This document shows positions 51,112-60,260 of a stretch of DNA of 64,000 nt, one piece after another; position 1 is the stretch's first letter, and the number at the start of each line of letters is the position of its first letter. A program made the translations under genes and the position numbers. The stretch covers positions 165,582 through 229,581 of the forward strand of contig CAYUQT010000004.1 in NCBI GenBank assembly GCA_964446835.1, read 5' to 3'. Origin of the DNA: CAYUQT01 sp964446835 (GTDB taxonomy: Bacteria; Planctomycetota; Phycisphaerae; UBA1845; JAFGLZ01). The notes below the pieces were generated by a model. That model searched no databases, had not been told where the DNA came from, and saw only the letters and a program-made list of their open reading frames with translations.

Positions 51112-52878
51112 ATGTCCAGGCATTGGAGGCTGGGGTCAGGTCTGGTACTACTCATCCTTGCGACCATTGCATACATTCACGGTTGCGGTGAAACGGGGCA
51201 GACCCGGTGGCTGAAGGGCCGCCAGGACCATGCCAAGTCCGCCGAGAATGCCACGATTGATGACGACGCCAATCAGCCGTCGGCCGGCATTCGCGATACG
51301 GTGCAGACGGTGGCCTACATCGAGGGGCTGCGTCGAATGGCCGTCGGCGGTTATGGGCTGGTCGTCGGGCTCGGCAAGAACGGCACCGCCCAGTGCCCCC
51401 GTCCCGTCCGCGACTACCTGCTGAAGGAGATGAGAACTCGCTACCGCCTGGGCAGCGAGTACGAGGAATTGAAGCATCTGGCGCCTGAGAAGCTCGTCGA
51501 CAGCGAGGAGACCGCTCCAGTAACCGTGTACGGTGAGATATCCGCCGCCGCCCGGAAGGGCGCAACCTTCGATCTGACCGTTCGGGCGATCGACGGCACC
51601 GACACCCGCAGCCTCGACGGCGGCTGGCTGATGCCCTGCTCGCTGAAGCTCTGGGCTAACGGCGAACCGGTCGAGGGAAGAATTCTGGGCGAGGCGTGCG
51701 GACAGATCTTCATCAACCCCTTCGGGCTGAAGGAAAAGGCGGCCACAAAGGCCGACCCCCGTACGGGCATCGTCATCGGCGGGGCCAAGTCGAACGAAGC
51801 CCGGCGGATCCGCCTGGTGCTCATCGAGCCTTCGGCGGCCATCGCCAGCCGACTGATGTACCTGATCAACCAGCGATTCGGTGTGGAACCTGAGAAGACG
51901 GCCGACGCCCTGAGTCCCCATGTCGTCGACCTTCATGTCCCCCCGAAATGGGAGGGACGCGAGGCGCATTTCCTGGAGCTGATGCTCCATCTGTACGTGC
52001 CGGCGGCCCCCTCTTTTGGAGACATCCGACTGCGGGAACTCTCTGAAGAGGTCGTCAAGCCCGGCGCGGCGTATGAAGACATCGCCCTGGCCTGGGAGGG
52101 GTTCGGCAAGATCTGTCTGCCTTCGGTTCGAAAGCTGTACACGCACGCGGACTTCTCCGTCAGCTACTACGCGGCCCGGACGGGACTGCGACTCGGCGAC
52201 GACCTGGCACTGGATGTCATGGCCAGACACCTGAAAGATGCCAAGAGCCCGTTCCACGCCGTCATCGTGCGAGAACTCGGCGAAGCAACGGACCTCTCGC
52301 GAGCAACATTGATCCTGCGACCGATACTCGATCATGAGGACCAGAGACTTCGCCAACTCGCCATCGAGTCGATTACCAAGCATAAGGATCCGATCATCAA
52401 GAGCACCCACGTGGGCGAGAAGGCGAGCTTCCTGCTCAACACGGTCCCGACGAGTAGCAAGTACCTTATCAGTGCCAGCCGGATGGATGAACAGCGGATC
52501 AGCCTTCTGGGTTCGGGCATGAAATGCCAAACTCCTGCCTTCTACTCCCACCACAGCGAGCTGATCGTGCTGTCGGCCAATGCCGGCGCAAAAGAGTTGA
52601 CCCTCATGCGGCGAACGCCTCTGACCGGCCGAATGAGCCCACCGATCAAAGCTCCGCTGGACGTGACCGGTCTTGTCCGGGTACTCGGCGGCAATCCGAT
52701 GCCCGACGGACAGGGTCAGTACCACGGGTTGGGCCTGAACTACTCGCAGGTGGTGGAAGTCCTCCACGATTTGTGCGCAAACAAGACGATCGATGCCACC
52801 TTCGTGCTCCAGAATGTCGAAGCCCTCGATGCACTCGCCGCCCCGCCCGATGCCGGGCGACCGGAGTCCGAACTGTGA
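51112..52878 (+). CDS. FlgI (flagellar P-ring)-like lipoprotein in a non-flagellar context
   Basis: This 588-residue protein has a lipoprotein signal (LVLLILATIAYIHGC). The next segment is the P-ring signature EGLRRMAVGGYGLVVGLGKN near residues 70-90. Other FlgI-like blocks follow: SLDGGWLMPCSL, GGAKSNEARRIRLVL and ASRLMYLINQRF. A helical region near 330-440 resembles HEAT-type repeats. No other flagellar gene is in the window, and FlgI itself is normally not a lipoprotein. It may have been recruited for another envelope ring or secretion complex. The ATG at 51112 has GGAGGA upstream. Its stop overlaps the next small frame by 4 bases. Confidence 0.82.
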   Translation: MSRHWRLGSGLVLLILATIAYIHGCGETGQTRWLKGRQDHAKSAENATIDDDANQPSAGIRDTVQTVAYIEGLRRMAVGGYGLVVGLGKNGTAQCPRPVRDYLLKEMRTRYRLGSEYEELKHLAPEKLVDSEETAPVTVYGEISAAARKGATFDLTVRAIDGTDTRSLDGGWLMPCSLKLWANGEPVEGRILGEACGQIFINPFGLKEKAATKADPRTGIVIGGAKSNEARRIRLVLIEPSAAIASRLMYLINQRFGVEPEKTADALSPHVVDLHVPPKWEGREAHFLELMLHLYVPAAPSFGDIRLRELSEEVVKPGAAYEDIALAWEGFGKICLPSVRKLYTHADFSVSYYAARTGLRLGDDLALDVMARHLKDAKSPFHAVIVRELGEATDLSRATLILRPILDHEDQRLRQLAIESITKHKDPIIKSTHVGEKASFLLNTVPTSSKYLISASRMDEQRISLLGSGMKCQTPAFYSHHSELIVLSANAGAKELTLMRRTPLTGRMSPPIKAPLDVTGLVRVLGGNPMPDGQGQYHGLGLNYSQVVEVLHDLCANKTIDATFVLQNVEALDALAAPPDAGRPESEL

Positions 52879-53147
52879 GACGATCGAACGCCCATGACAG
52901 CGTGCACCCCGGCAAACGCCCGGAGCCGATGCAAATCTTCGAGCCGGCCCCCTCCGAAGTCGAGTTGCTCGCCATCCCGCCGGCCGAATCGGACCCTGCG
53001 CCAAGGGGCGAATGGACGTGCGAGACCCGGCGCCGTCGCGGGGAGGTCTTTCTCATGGTGCGATCTCCGCGACTGGGAGTCCGGGCTCCCTGCGTTCGAA
53101 TGCTCCGGATTCGTCGCGCCTCCCAGGGAAGCCCCCTCGCGATTTGA
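52875..53147 (+). CDS. Small GTG-started frame coupled to the FlgI-like gene
   Basis: A 90-residue frame opens at a GTG overlapping the FlgI-like stop (GTGA). It contains an acidic first half (EPAPSEVELLAIPPAESDPA) and a basic second half (RRRRGEVFLMVRSPRLGVRA). No family was recognised. It runs 24 bases short of the next gene. Coupling and compact spacing support it as a real but unknown gene; a chance open frame is also possible. Confidence 0.4.
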   Translation: MRRSNAHDSVHPGKRPEPMQIFEPAPSEVELLAIPPAESDPAPRGEWTCETRRRRGEVFLMVRSPRLGVRAPCVRMLRIRRASQGSPLAI

Positions 53148-53171
53148 GCGCGCCGACTGTACAGTGAGCGT

Positions 53172-54929
53172 ATGCTTAGTGACGGTGGATCCTCTCTGAC
53201 CCCCCAGCAGAAAATTCCCCAGAGACCCCTTCTGATCGGGCTGAGCCTCGCCGTGGCCCTGATCGTGGCGGTGACGTACTACCCCGTGCTCTCGACCCGA
53301 ACCCTGTGGATCGACGACGACCAGTACCTCACGGACAACCCCCTGGTGCAGAAGCCAGGGTGGAACTCGATCCGCCGATTCTTCGCAGAGGTCATGAATC
53401 CCTCAACGGTAGAAGGGTACTATCACCCCCTGGCCATGTCTTCCCTCATGATGGACTGCTGGCTCGGCGGACGCCCGGATCACCTCCGACCGTTCCACCG
53501 CACCGCCCTATGCCTGCATGTCCTGAATTCCGTTCTGCTGTTCAGCCTGTGCTATCTGCTCTTTGGGAACCCCTGGGCGGCTGCCGTGGCCGGAGTGCTC
53601 TTCGGCATTCATCCGATGACCGTCGAGGTGATCCCCTGGGCGGGTGAGCGCAAGACGGTCCTGGCGAGCTTCTTTGCACTGGCCGGCCTGTGCAGCTATG
53701 TGCTGTACGTCCGCGGCCAGGGGCCCAAGGCCTATGCGGGCACTCTGATCCTGTATGTTCTGGCACTGTTGTCCAAGCCAACGACCACCCCCCTACCTGC
53801 CCTGATGCTGCTGCTCGATGCCTGGCCTCTCCGACGCTTGAACCGCCGCGCGGTGGTGGAAAAACTGCCCCTACTGGCCGTGGCGGCCGTCTCGTCCGCC
53901 ATCACCGTGCTCTCCCATGGACGCACATCACCCCTGGACCTGCCGAGCAGGAATCCCGTGCTGGAATCGTTCTACACACTCACGCACAACTTATATCTGT
54001 ATCTGTCGCGGTCGGTCTGGTTTGGACAATTCGCATCGCCCTACTTCTATCCGGAGCCCTTCTCGATCCGACACCCGGCGGTGCTCGCGGGAGTCGTTGG
54101 CTCGACCGTGCTGGTGGTTTTACTGGTGCTGTCGCTGCGGCGTACGCCCTCACTGGTGGTCGGGGTGGCGTTCTTCCTGGTGACGCTCCTGCCGGCCATG
54201 AGCTTGATCAGAACCAACCCGGTCATCGCTTCGGACAAGTACGCCTATCTGCCTATGGTCGGACTGTTTCTGCCTGTCGCGTATCTGCTCAGTGCACTGT
54301 GGACACCCATACAAGAGGCCCGAGCGCCGCGGTGGGGGCGAATCGCCTCGGCTGCCGTGGTCCTCTTGGCCATCGGTGCCGAGGCCAAGGCCACACGGTT
54401 ATACCTGGCTCCCTGGAAGGACAAGGAACGGCTGTTGGCGCACCTGATCAGCATCAGCCCGGAGGTTCCCCAATGGCACTACGGGCTGGCGAACATGTTG
54501 AAGCAGCGGGGCGACCTGCCCGGGGCGATCAAGCACTACCAGGTGGCATTGCAGCGATGGCCGACGCTGGCCGGCGCCCGCGAGGGGTTGGCTGAGGCCC
54601 TCGCCCGCCAAGGCAAGACCGCCGAGGCACTCCAAAACATCCTGGAAGTCATACGATTGGAACCGGCAAACCCACAGGCACGCTATCTGGCGGGCAACCT
54701 GTTGCTCGAACGGGGACAGACGCTCGAGGCGATCGAGCAGTATGCCGAGGCGATCCGACTGAGGTCCGATTTCGCCGAGGCCCACAACAATTTCGGTGTC
54801 GCCCTGCTGAAACTTGGGCGGATCGACGAGGCCATTGACCGCTTCCAGGTAGCGTTAAGGCTGAGGCCCGACCTGTCCAACGCCCGGAGGAATCTCAATA
54901 CCGCTATGTCTCGGCGACCCGGCGGCTGA
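53172..54929 (+). CDS. TMTC-like membrane glycosyltransferase (GT-C) with C-terminal TPRs
   Basis: This 585-residue protein resembles the TMTC/Tmtc-type O-mannosyltransferase family. The first loop carries WIDDDQYLTDNPLVQ near residue 46, where the conserved acidic pair of GT-C enzymes lies. Conserved GYYHPLAMSSLMMDCWLGG and GIHPMTVEVIPWAGERK follow. About ten membrane helices extend to residue 410. The remaining 170 residues are TPR units (YGLANMLKQRGDLPGAIKHY and four more). TPRs probably hold the acceptor protein. Such enzymes transfer sugars from polyprenol donors to exported proteins. The gene lies 24 bases after the coupled frame. Confidence 0.88.
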   Translation: MLSDGGSSLTPQQKIPQRPLLIGLSLAVALIVAVTYYPVLSTRTLWIDDDQYLTDNPLVQKPGWNSIRRFFAEVMNPSTVEGYYHPLAMSSLMMDCWLGGRPDHLRPFHRTALCLHVLNSVLLFSLCYLLFGNPWAAAVAGVLFGIHPMTVEVIPWAGERKTVLASFFALAGLCSYVLYVRGQGPKAYAGTLILYVLALLSKPTTTPLPALMLLLDAWPLRRLNRRAVVEKLPLLAVAAVSSAITVLSHGRTSPLDLPSRNPVLESFYTLTHNLYLYLSRSVWFGQFASPYFYPEPFSIRHPAVLAGVVGSTVLVVLLVLSLRRTPSLVVGVAFFLVTLLPAMSLIRTNPVIASDKYAYLPMVGLFLPVAYLLSALWTPIQEARAPRWGRIASAAVVLLAIGAEAKATRLYLAPWKDKERLLAHLISISPEVPQWHYGLANMLKQRGDLPGAIKHYQVALQRWPTLAGAREGLAEALARQGKTAEALQNILEVIRLEPANPQARYLAGNLLLERGQTLEAIEQYAEAIRLRSDFAEAHNNFGVALLKLGRIDEAIDRFQVALRLRPDLSNARRNLNTAMSRRPGG

Positions 54930-54952
54930 GGCCCCCGAGGATATGTCCGCAT

Positions 54953-55537
54953 ATGCATCCCGAACTGAAACCCGAGAACTTGGTGCTGGCGTATGCCAAC
55001 GGCATCTTTCCCATGGCCGATGCCAACGAAACGATCCACTGGTTCAGCCCGGACCCACGGGCAATCCTGCCGCTAAACGGCATGCACATCTCGAAGAACC
55101 TTCGCCGGCGGTGCCAACAGGATCGGTTCGAAATCCGAATCGATGGCGATTTCGAGGCGGTGATGCTGGCCTGTGCGGACCGATCCGACGGCACATGGAT
55201 CAGTCGGGACATCGTCGAAGCCTATGTCCAACTCCATCGGCTGGGAGTGGCCCATAGTGTGGAGGCATGGCAAGCGGATCGCCTGGTCGGAGGACTCTAC
55301 GGAGTCGCCCTGAGAGGGGCCTTCTTCGGCGAATCCATGTTCCACCGTGAAACCGACGCGAGCAAGGTGGCACTCGTGCACCTCATTGAGCGGCTGCGCG
55401 CACGGGAGTTTCAGCTCCTGGACGTGCAGTTCATGACCGGCCATCTGCAAACACTCGGGGCCGTCAACATCCCCCGCCGCGAGTACCTTCGGCGACTGCG
55501 ACGGGCCCTGCAATTGGACTGTCATTTCGCAAGCTGA
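54953..55537 (+). CDS. aat: Leucyl/phenylalanyl-tRNA--protein transferase
   Basis: This 194-residue enzyme adds Leu or Phe from charged tRNA to proteins with N-terminal Arg or Lys, marking them for ClpS/ClpAP degradation. Diagnostic blocks are VLAYANGIFPMAD near residue 10, IHWFSPDPRAILP, GGLYGVALRGAFFGESMF near residue 112 and LLDVQFMTGHLQTLG near residue 150. It is slightly shorter than E. coli Aat but all signature blocks are present. The gene begins 23 bases after the TMTC-like gene on the same strand. ClpS/ClpA are not in the window. Confidence 0.95.
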   Translation: MHPELKPENLVLAYANGIFPMADANETIHWFSPDPRAILPLNGMHISKNLRRRCQQDRFEIRIDGDFEAVMLACADRSDGTWISRDIVEAYVQLHRLGVAHSVEAWQADRLVGGLYGVALRGAFFGESMFHRETDASKVALVHLIERLRAREFQLLDVQFMTGHLQTLGAVNIPRREYLRRLRRALQLDCHFAS

Positions 55538-55708
55538 CGTGTGGTGGGAGGAGCCAACGGTCCGCAAGGCCGGCGCCCAATGGCCAACCCTGCACTGAAT
55601 CGTGGTTCCAAATAGAACAGGTCCGCATTCTCCGGTCCCCGCAAGAAGTCACAGGAGCCAGAGCCTGCAGACCTGTTCGACCGCCTGGCAATATCGGGCA
55701 AGAACGCC

Positions 55709-56068
55709 TTACGAGAACAGCGAACTCAGTCCGCTGGTCGAAGAAGACGTCGTAGAACTCGTCGTCGTGCTCGTCGAGCCGCTCGACGAGCTGGTTGTTC
55801 GTCCCTGTGTGGCGGCGTTTCCAAACCAGTCACCACAACCATAGGGGATGATACAGGACGGATCGCGACCGTAGTCGGGCCAGTTCACATAGGGCCAGAC
55901 CATCAGTCGATACCAATCATTCGCCGTGCAGTTGGAGAGCACGGTCCCACAGGGGTTGATCGCCATGAGCGCCGTTTCTGCACACGATGCCCCAACGACC
56001 GTGCCGGCTGCCAACGGGGCGAACAGCAGTACGAGGGCAGCAACTCGCTGTTTTGGTTTGCCTAACAT
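55709..56068 (-). CDS. Small secreted Cys-containing protein with Ser/Thr tail
   Basis: This 119-residue protein has a signal peptide (VAALVLLFAPLAAGTVVGA). The mature part contains NPCGTVLSNCTANDWYRLM and DYGRDPSCIIPYGCG, with evenly spaced Cys. It ends in about 30 Ser/Thr/Gly residues (TSSSSGSTSTTTSSTTSSS). The ATG has GGGAGGAT upstream. No family is named, though small planctomycete exported proteins with an NPCGT and DPxC pattern are known to me as recurrent. It lies tandem with another small secreted protein. Confidence 0.75.
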   Translation of the reverse strand: MLGKPKQRVAALVLLFAPLAAGTVVGASCAETALMAINPCGTVLSNCTANDWYRLMVWPYVNWPDYGRDPSCIIPYGCGDWFGNAATQGRTTSSSSGSTSTTTSSTTSSSTSGLSSLFS

Positions 56069-56190
56069 ATTATCCTCCCTAGCCTTATGCTTAGTACTCG
56101 GTTGCAATAGTCCTGGTCCGCCTCGACGTCATGCTGTCATCGTCTTGGTGCCATCCAACGGAGCACCAAGTCCGGCAACGATGTCCTATG

Positions 56191-56403
56191 CTACTGCGTT
56201 GTCGTCGACGAGCCACAGTCCACCAGCAGGTTGGCACCTGAGAACAGCGGACCCGTGGCGCAAGTCAAGAACCATGTCCAGTTTACGGAAATGAGAAAAT
56301 CCTGCATGGCCATGATCCCACAGTTGGGCCAGAAGCCAAAGATCGTCCCTCCGGTGAGCACAAGGGCCAAGAACCGAAATCGAGTACGGCGGCGCAGAAC
56401 CAT
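56191..56403 (-). CDS. Second small secreted protein, tandem to the Ser/Thr-tail protein
   Basis: This 70-residue protein has a basic start (MVLRRRTRFRF) and signal-like core (LALVLTGGTIFGF). The mature part includes NCGIMAMQDFLISVNWTWF and LFSGANLLVDCGSSTTTQ. GAGGAGG lies 6 bases before the ATG. It precedes the larger small secreted gene on the same strand, 122 bases apart, and shares its general plan of a Cys-containing core with Ser/Thr end. The two may be paralogous or co-regulated. Function unknown. Confidence 0.7.
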   Translation of the reverse strand: MVLRRRTRFRFLALVLTGGTIFGFWPNCGIMAMQDFLISVNWTWFLTCATGPLFSGANLLVDCGSSTTTQ

Positions 56404-56742
56404 GTAGGTCCTCCTCTCCAGTCATGTGAAGGCGATTTTGGGAGGCAGCGCGGTCTAGTCCGCACCCCGTAGGCGCGCGGCCTCTGGATTATTATCGGCA
56501 CACCCGCCCAGATCAACGCGACGAAAAATTATGGATTTCGGTCGGCATGCATGAGTGTCGCCCGGGGCCAAATCCATCTAATTGCGACCAAGAATAACGT
56601 GGTCACAGACCTGTCTTGTCACGACCGGCTTCAGGACGTAAGGTGATGCCGCGTAGACCTTCGACCGACACCGACCTGAAACGCCGAGGATAAAGGGACA
56701 GGCGCGGACCACGAAATCACCTCCGAGAATAGGGAGACGATC
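56404..56742. other. Divergent intergenic region with an inverted repeat
   Basis: This 339-base gap separates the small secreted gene from the plus-strand gene at 56743. It contains an 8-bp inverted repeat (ATGGATTT at 56531-56538 and AAATCCAT at 56570-56577). The arms extend imperfectly outwards over AATTA. On the minus strand GATAAT is a possible -10. No strong promoter or gene is supported. Confidence 0.4.
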
Positions 56743-57528
56743 ATGAGCATCGCCTTGCGAGACGTCGGATGGGTGTGGGAGGGGCAGGGATTGGACCCCG
56801 GAGTCCACCCATCGATCTTCGGCATCGGAGAGGGAGCGAAGTGGTTCGGACTCCGCCGGGTCCATTTCCTGTTCCACCCCAATACCGAACTGGCGATGGA
56901 GAAGCTTCGCGGGCTCGACGACGTGGTGTGCGACATCTCAAAGTGGAAATTCAAACACACCGAAAAAGGCGGTTCGATCTGCTACTGCGATCCGTCCTTC
57001 GAAACGGTCCGTGACGAGGCGGCCAACGTAAGCCGGTTGTCCAGAAAGTTCCCCAACATCACCGGAGCCATTCATGACGACATGAAGGGCCTGATCGAAC
57101 GGGCAGGAATTTCCGGTGATCGCTACAGTGACATCTACGGCGCACTCAAGAAGGACAATCCCAAGCTCAAGCTCTGGTCGGTAGTCTACACTCATGAACT
57201 TGACCCAAGGGTCTGGAAGCCGTTTCTGCCGTTCATGGACGTGGTCAATCTCTGGGTGTGGAACGCCAAGGACCTGCCCAAACTCGACGAGGGGGTGGCG
57301 AAGACCCGCGATATATTCGGCGACAAGCCGATCGTCGTCGGCTGCTATCTTCGCGACTACACCACGCGTACGGCGGTGCCGATGGACATGCTCAAACACC
57401 AGTGGGAGCGTGTAGCTGCCCTCGTTGCCGAGAAGAAGATCGCCGGCTACGCGATTCTCGCATCCGTTCTGATCGATGTCCACGAGACCGAGGCACGATG
57501 GGTGAGGGACTTCATCGCACGGCATTAG
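56743..57528 (+). CDS. Cytoplasmic protein of unknown function, barrel-like
   Basis: This 261-residue protein has no signal or membrane segment. Strand-like ends such as VVCDISKWKF, NITGAIHDDM, LKLWSVVYTHEL, DVVNLWVWNA, PIVVGCYLRDY and GYAILASVLIDVHE suggest an alpha/beta barrel. GGGAG lies 7 bases before the ATG. No named family was recognised. It is convergent with the FGE-like gene. Confidence 0.7.
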   Translation: MSIALRDVGWVWEGQGLDPGVHPSIFGIGEGAKWFGLRRVHFLFHPNTELAMEKLRGLDDVVCDISKWKFKHTEKGGSICYCDPSFETVRDEAANVSRLSRKFPNITGAIHDDMKGLIERAGISGDRYSDIYGALKKDNPKLKLWSVVYTHELDPRVWKPFLPFMDVVNLWVWNAKDLPKLDEGVAKTRDIFGDKPIVVGCYLRDYTTRTAVPMDMLKHQWERVAALVAEKKIAGYAILASVLIDVHETEARWVRDFIARH

Positions 57529-57547
57529 GGCTGCGGGATGCCACACC

Positions 57548-58426
57548 TCACGGCCGTCGGACGCATCGGAACCCGCAATCGTCGCTGACGACACAGGCAT
57601 CGGTGAAGCCGGGCTCCTGGCAGAAGCGGGCCCAACTGGTACACGCCTTCGCACGAACGGAGAACGCACCGCCGCGAAGGACCTTCTTGTCGCCGCTTGC
57701 CGGTCCGCGGGGGTCTTTGCCCACCGCCCGTGCGTCCTGCTTGTAAGCATCGACCTGATACCAATCGTTGCAATACTCACGGACATTGCCGGCCATGTCA
57801 TAGAGGCCGAAGGCATTGGCACGCTTGCCACCGACCGGATGGGTCGTGTTGCCCGCGTTGCCCTTGAACCACGCATGGGCGGGAAGGTCTGCTTCCTTGC
57901 TGCCGAAGTAATAATCACCGGTCGAGCCGGCGCGACAGGCGTACTCCCATTCCGCCTCCGTCGGCAGACGATAGCCGTCGGCAGCGAAATTGCACTGGCG
58001 AGTCTTCAGGTCGTAGCAGGGACGCCGCTTCTCCAGGGTCGACAGCGTGTTGCAGAACGTGATGGCGTCGAGCCAGGACAACCGTTCCACGGGGTTGCTC
58101 TTACCCTTGTGGGTGGACAGGTTCTTGCCCATGACCCGCTCGTACAGCTCCTGGGTCACTTCGAACTTGCCCATGTAGAAGCCGCTGACGGCCACTCTGT
58201 GGACCGGCCGGGCGTCGACATCCTGCGGAGCACCCATCGCGAACTCACCGGCCGGGATCAACACCAAATCCAGCCCCGTCGGCGTCTTGATTGCGGCAGC
58301 AGGCCCGCCGGGGCGGCTTGTCGGAGCGGTAGTCGCTCCGGACTGGGGCTGCCGCTGGCAGCCGATCGGAAATAGGAACGCCCCCAACATCAATGGAGCC
58401 CCCCACAGACGGCGTGTGTTCCTCAT
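57548..58426 (-). CDS. Formylglycine-generating-enzyme-like (SUMF1 fold) lipoprotein
   Basis: This 292-residue protein has a lipoprotein signal ending FPIGC. The FGE-sulfatase domain follows: LIPAGEFAMGAPQDVDARPV, GFYMGKFEVTQELYERVMG, YRLPTEAEWEYACRAGS, AFGLYDMAGNVREYCNDWY and KVLRGGAFSVRAKACTSWAR. Compared with FGE, whose active site has two Cys spaced by four residues after GGS, only the second Cys position is kept; the first is Val. It therefore may not be a classic sulfatase activator and could instead be a sugar-binding or other FGE-fold protein. The ATG at 58426 has AGAGGA upstream. It follows an unknown exported gene by 16 bases. Confidence 0.88.
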   Translation of the reverse strand: MRNTRRLWGAPLMLGAFLFPIGCQRQPQSGATTAPTSRPGGPAAAIKTPTGLDLVLIPAGEFAMGAPQDVDARPVHRVAVSGFYMGKFEVTQELYERVMGKNLSTHKGKSNPVERLSWLDAITFCNTLSTLEKRRPCYDLKTRQCNFAADGYRLPTEAEWEYACRAGSTGDYYFGSKEADLPAHAWFKGNAGNTTHPVGGKRANAFGLYDMAGNVREYCNDWYQVDAYKQDARAVGKDPRGPASGDKKVLRGGAFSVRAKACTSWARFCQEPGFTDACVVSDDCGFRCVRRP

Positions 58427-58442
58427 GGTTCCTCTCATCGGA

Positions 58443-60260
58443 TCACCCGGGCGTGATACCAGGGATATAGACTCTGCGCGGTTCCCACGTCGCACCGTGC
58501 CTCAGAACCTTCCGGCACTTTTCGATCAACTCTTCGGCCAGTGCGGCCCTCTTCGCCGAACCGATGCCCGCCTTCGCTGCCGCTTCCATGACTCCGATCG
58601 TTATGACACTGACGTCTCGGTTCACGTCGTCCTGGGCACCCGCCACGCTTCTCCACTGATGCGCCAGCACGACCAGTTTCTCCTTGCTGCCCTGGTGAAC
58701 CTGATCCGTAAGAGACCGGATCTGCTCGATCCACCCTCGGACTTCGTCTAACGGCGTGGCCGGCATGTTCGACTTGATCTTGGCGAGGATCTCATCCAAT
58801 TTCTCGGCCGCCGGGCGAAAGGCCTCGGTCAGGTCCGAATCAGCTTTCGTCCGGGCATCGAGAAATGCCTGTGTGTCCCGGGCGAAGGCCCCGAATTCCG
58901 TGACGCGTTCGCGCACCAATCGCATGAACGTCACAATGTCGTCGAGCAGCCGATTCACCTTCGCCTTCTGCTTGGCCTCGTTGCCGCCGGCAAAGACCCG
59001 ACCCAGCTCGTCGGACATTGCGCACACCGCAAGGCCGTGCTCCTGAAGCCGCCGTTCGGTCACACCGTCGATGTCGAGCAGCTTCTTGGCCGTCTCCGCG
59101 CCCAGGGCTCTTCGCATGACCTCCACGGGCGACAAGACCGCCGACTGAGTGCCCGCGAAACCTCCGGGGCCCTCAAGGTAGTAGATCACCAAGTCACCGA
59201 TCGGCGGGAACTCCTTCTCGAAATGGATCATCGTCCGATCGTCATCGAACCACATCGGATACTCATACCAGCCGGAAATGTATCGTCCCCAGATCTTCCG
59301 TTTGCCTCTCTGGAAGTAGAACGGGTAGTGCATTTCGCCGGACTCTACAAAGAACCAGCCGATCCACCGAGCCGGGAAGGGCCGCTTCCAGCCGATGGCG
59401 GTGTGCTTCTCCAGGTATTCCTCCTTGAGCGGTTCGGCGTGCCAAATGTGCGGCGACTCGACGTAGGTCCAGAAGAAGCTGAGATTGTCGAGATCGATCG
59501 AGAAACCGGAGAACACCTTCTTCTCGTCCTGACCGGAGGGAATGAGCCTTGTGGTCTGGCGACCCGGTGGCCAGACGCCGACCATCATGCAATCCTCGCC
59601 TTCAGCCAAACCGACGTAGAAGCCCATCGAGGGAAGGAAGACCTCCTTGCGATCGGCGCACTTCGCCGGTTCGTAGACGAGGTCCGTGCCCAAGAACGAG
59701 GGCGCAATGCCATACCGCATCGGCGTCTCTGCAAGCGTCATCCCGACAGCAGAAGCCGGTTTGAACTCGATGAGACCGTCCGGCCTGAGGACCAGTGTGT
59801 ACTGAAGCTCAGCCTTCACGCCCTCCGCCGACGAAGCATAGGCCTCGATGCCGACGCCGCCTGCGTTCGACCCAGGCGCCCGTTTGTACACCGTGGGTCG
59901 ACCGGCAGGCGTGATCGAACAGACGCCGCGCCGCTTTAGCCGATCCTGCTTGCGGGTGAAGATATAGATCGTGGACTTCTGCGGATCGAAGGCCACGACG
60001 ATCGACTCGCTCGCCACGATCGGACAACCTGACAAGACCTCAGGCGCATCGCTCAAGACGACTGGCTGCCATTGACCGGCCTTCAACGAAGCCTCTCTGC
60101 CCGAAAGGGGATCTTTCGCCAGCCAGACGCTCACCGTCCCGGCGGGCGAACTTGCCGATTGAGCGGCCGCCCGGTCCGCCTGCAATGTAGTGGCCGCGAC
60201 CATCATTGCCACCCATACCATCATCTGACACCGATGCACATCCCGCCTCCGCACGATCAT
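58443..60260 (-). CDS. Exported protein of unknown function, partner of the FGE-like gene
   Basis: This 605-residue protein has a signal segment (MMVWVAMMVAATTLQADRA). Residues 40-370 are beta-rich with many aromatic residues (RWIGWFFVESGEMHYPFYF, GRYISGWYEYPMWF), as in a beta-sandwich sugar-interacting region. Residues 390-600 are alpha-helical with coiled-coil tendency (NEAKQKAKVNRLLDDIVTFM). No family was recognised. The stop lies 16 bases before the FGE-like start, suggesting one operon. The start is taken at the ATG at 60260, 10 bases after GGAG. Confidence 0.75.
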   Translation of the reverse strand: MIVRRRDVHRCQMMVWVAMMVAATTLQADRAAAQSASSPAGTVSVWLAKDPLSGREASLKAGQWQPVVLSDAPEVLSGCPIVASESIVVAFDPQKSTIYIFTRKQDRLKRRGVCSITPAGRPTVYKRAPGSNAGGVGIEAYASSAEGVKAELQYTLVLRPDGLIEFKPASAVGMTLAETPMRYGIAPSFLGTDLVYEPAKCADRKEVFLPSMGFYVGLAEGEDCMMVGVWPPGRQTTRLIPSGQDEKKVFSGFSIDLDNLSFFWTYVESPHIWHAEPLKEEYLEKHTAIGWKRPFPARWIGWFFVESGEMHYPFYFQRGKRKIWGRYISGWYEYPMWFDDDRTMIHFEKEFPPIGDLVIYYLEGPGGFAGTQSAVLSPVEVMRRALGAETAKKLLDIDGVTERRLQEHGLAVCAMSDELGRVFAGGNEAKQKAKVNRLLDDIVTFMRLVRERVTEFGAFARDTQAFLDARTKADSDLTEAFRPAAEKLDEILAKIKSNMPATPLDEVRGWIEQIRSLTDQVHQGSKEKLVVLAHQWRSVAGAQDDVNRDVSVITIGVMEAAAKAGIGSAKRAALAEELIEKCRKVLRHGATWEPRRVYIPGITPG

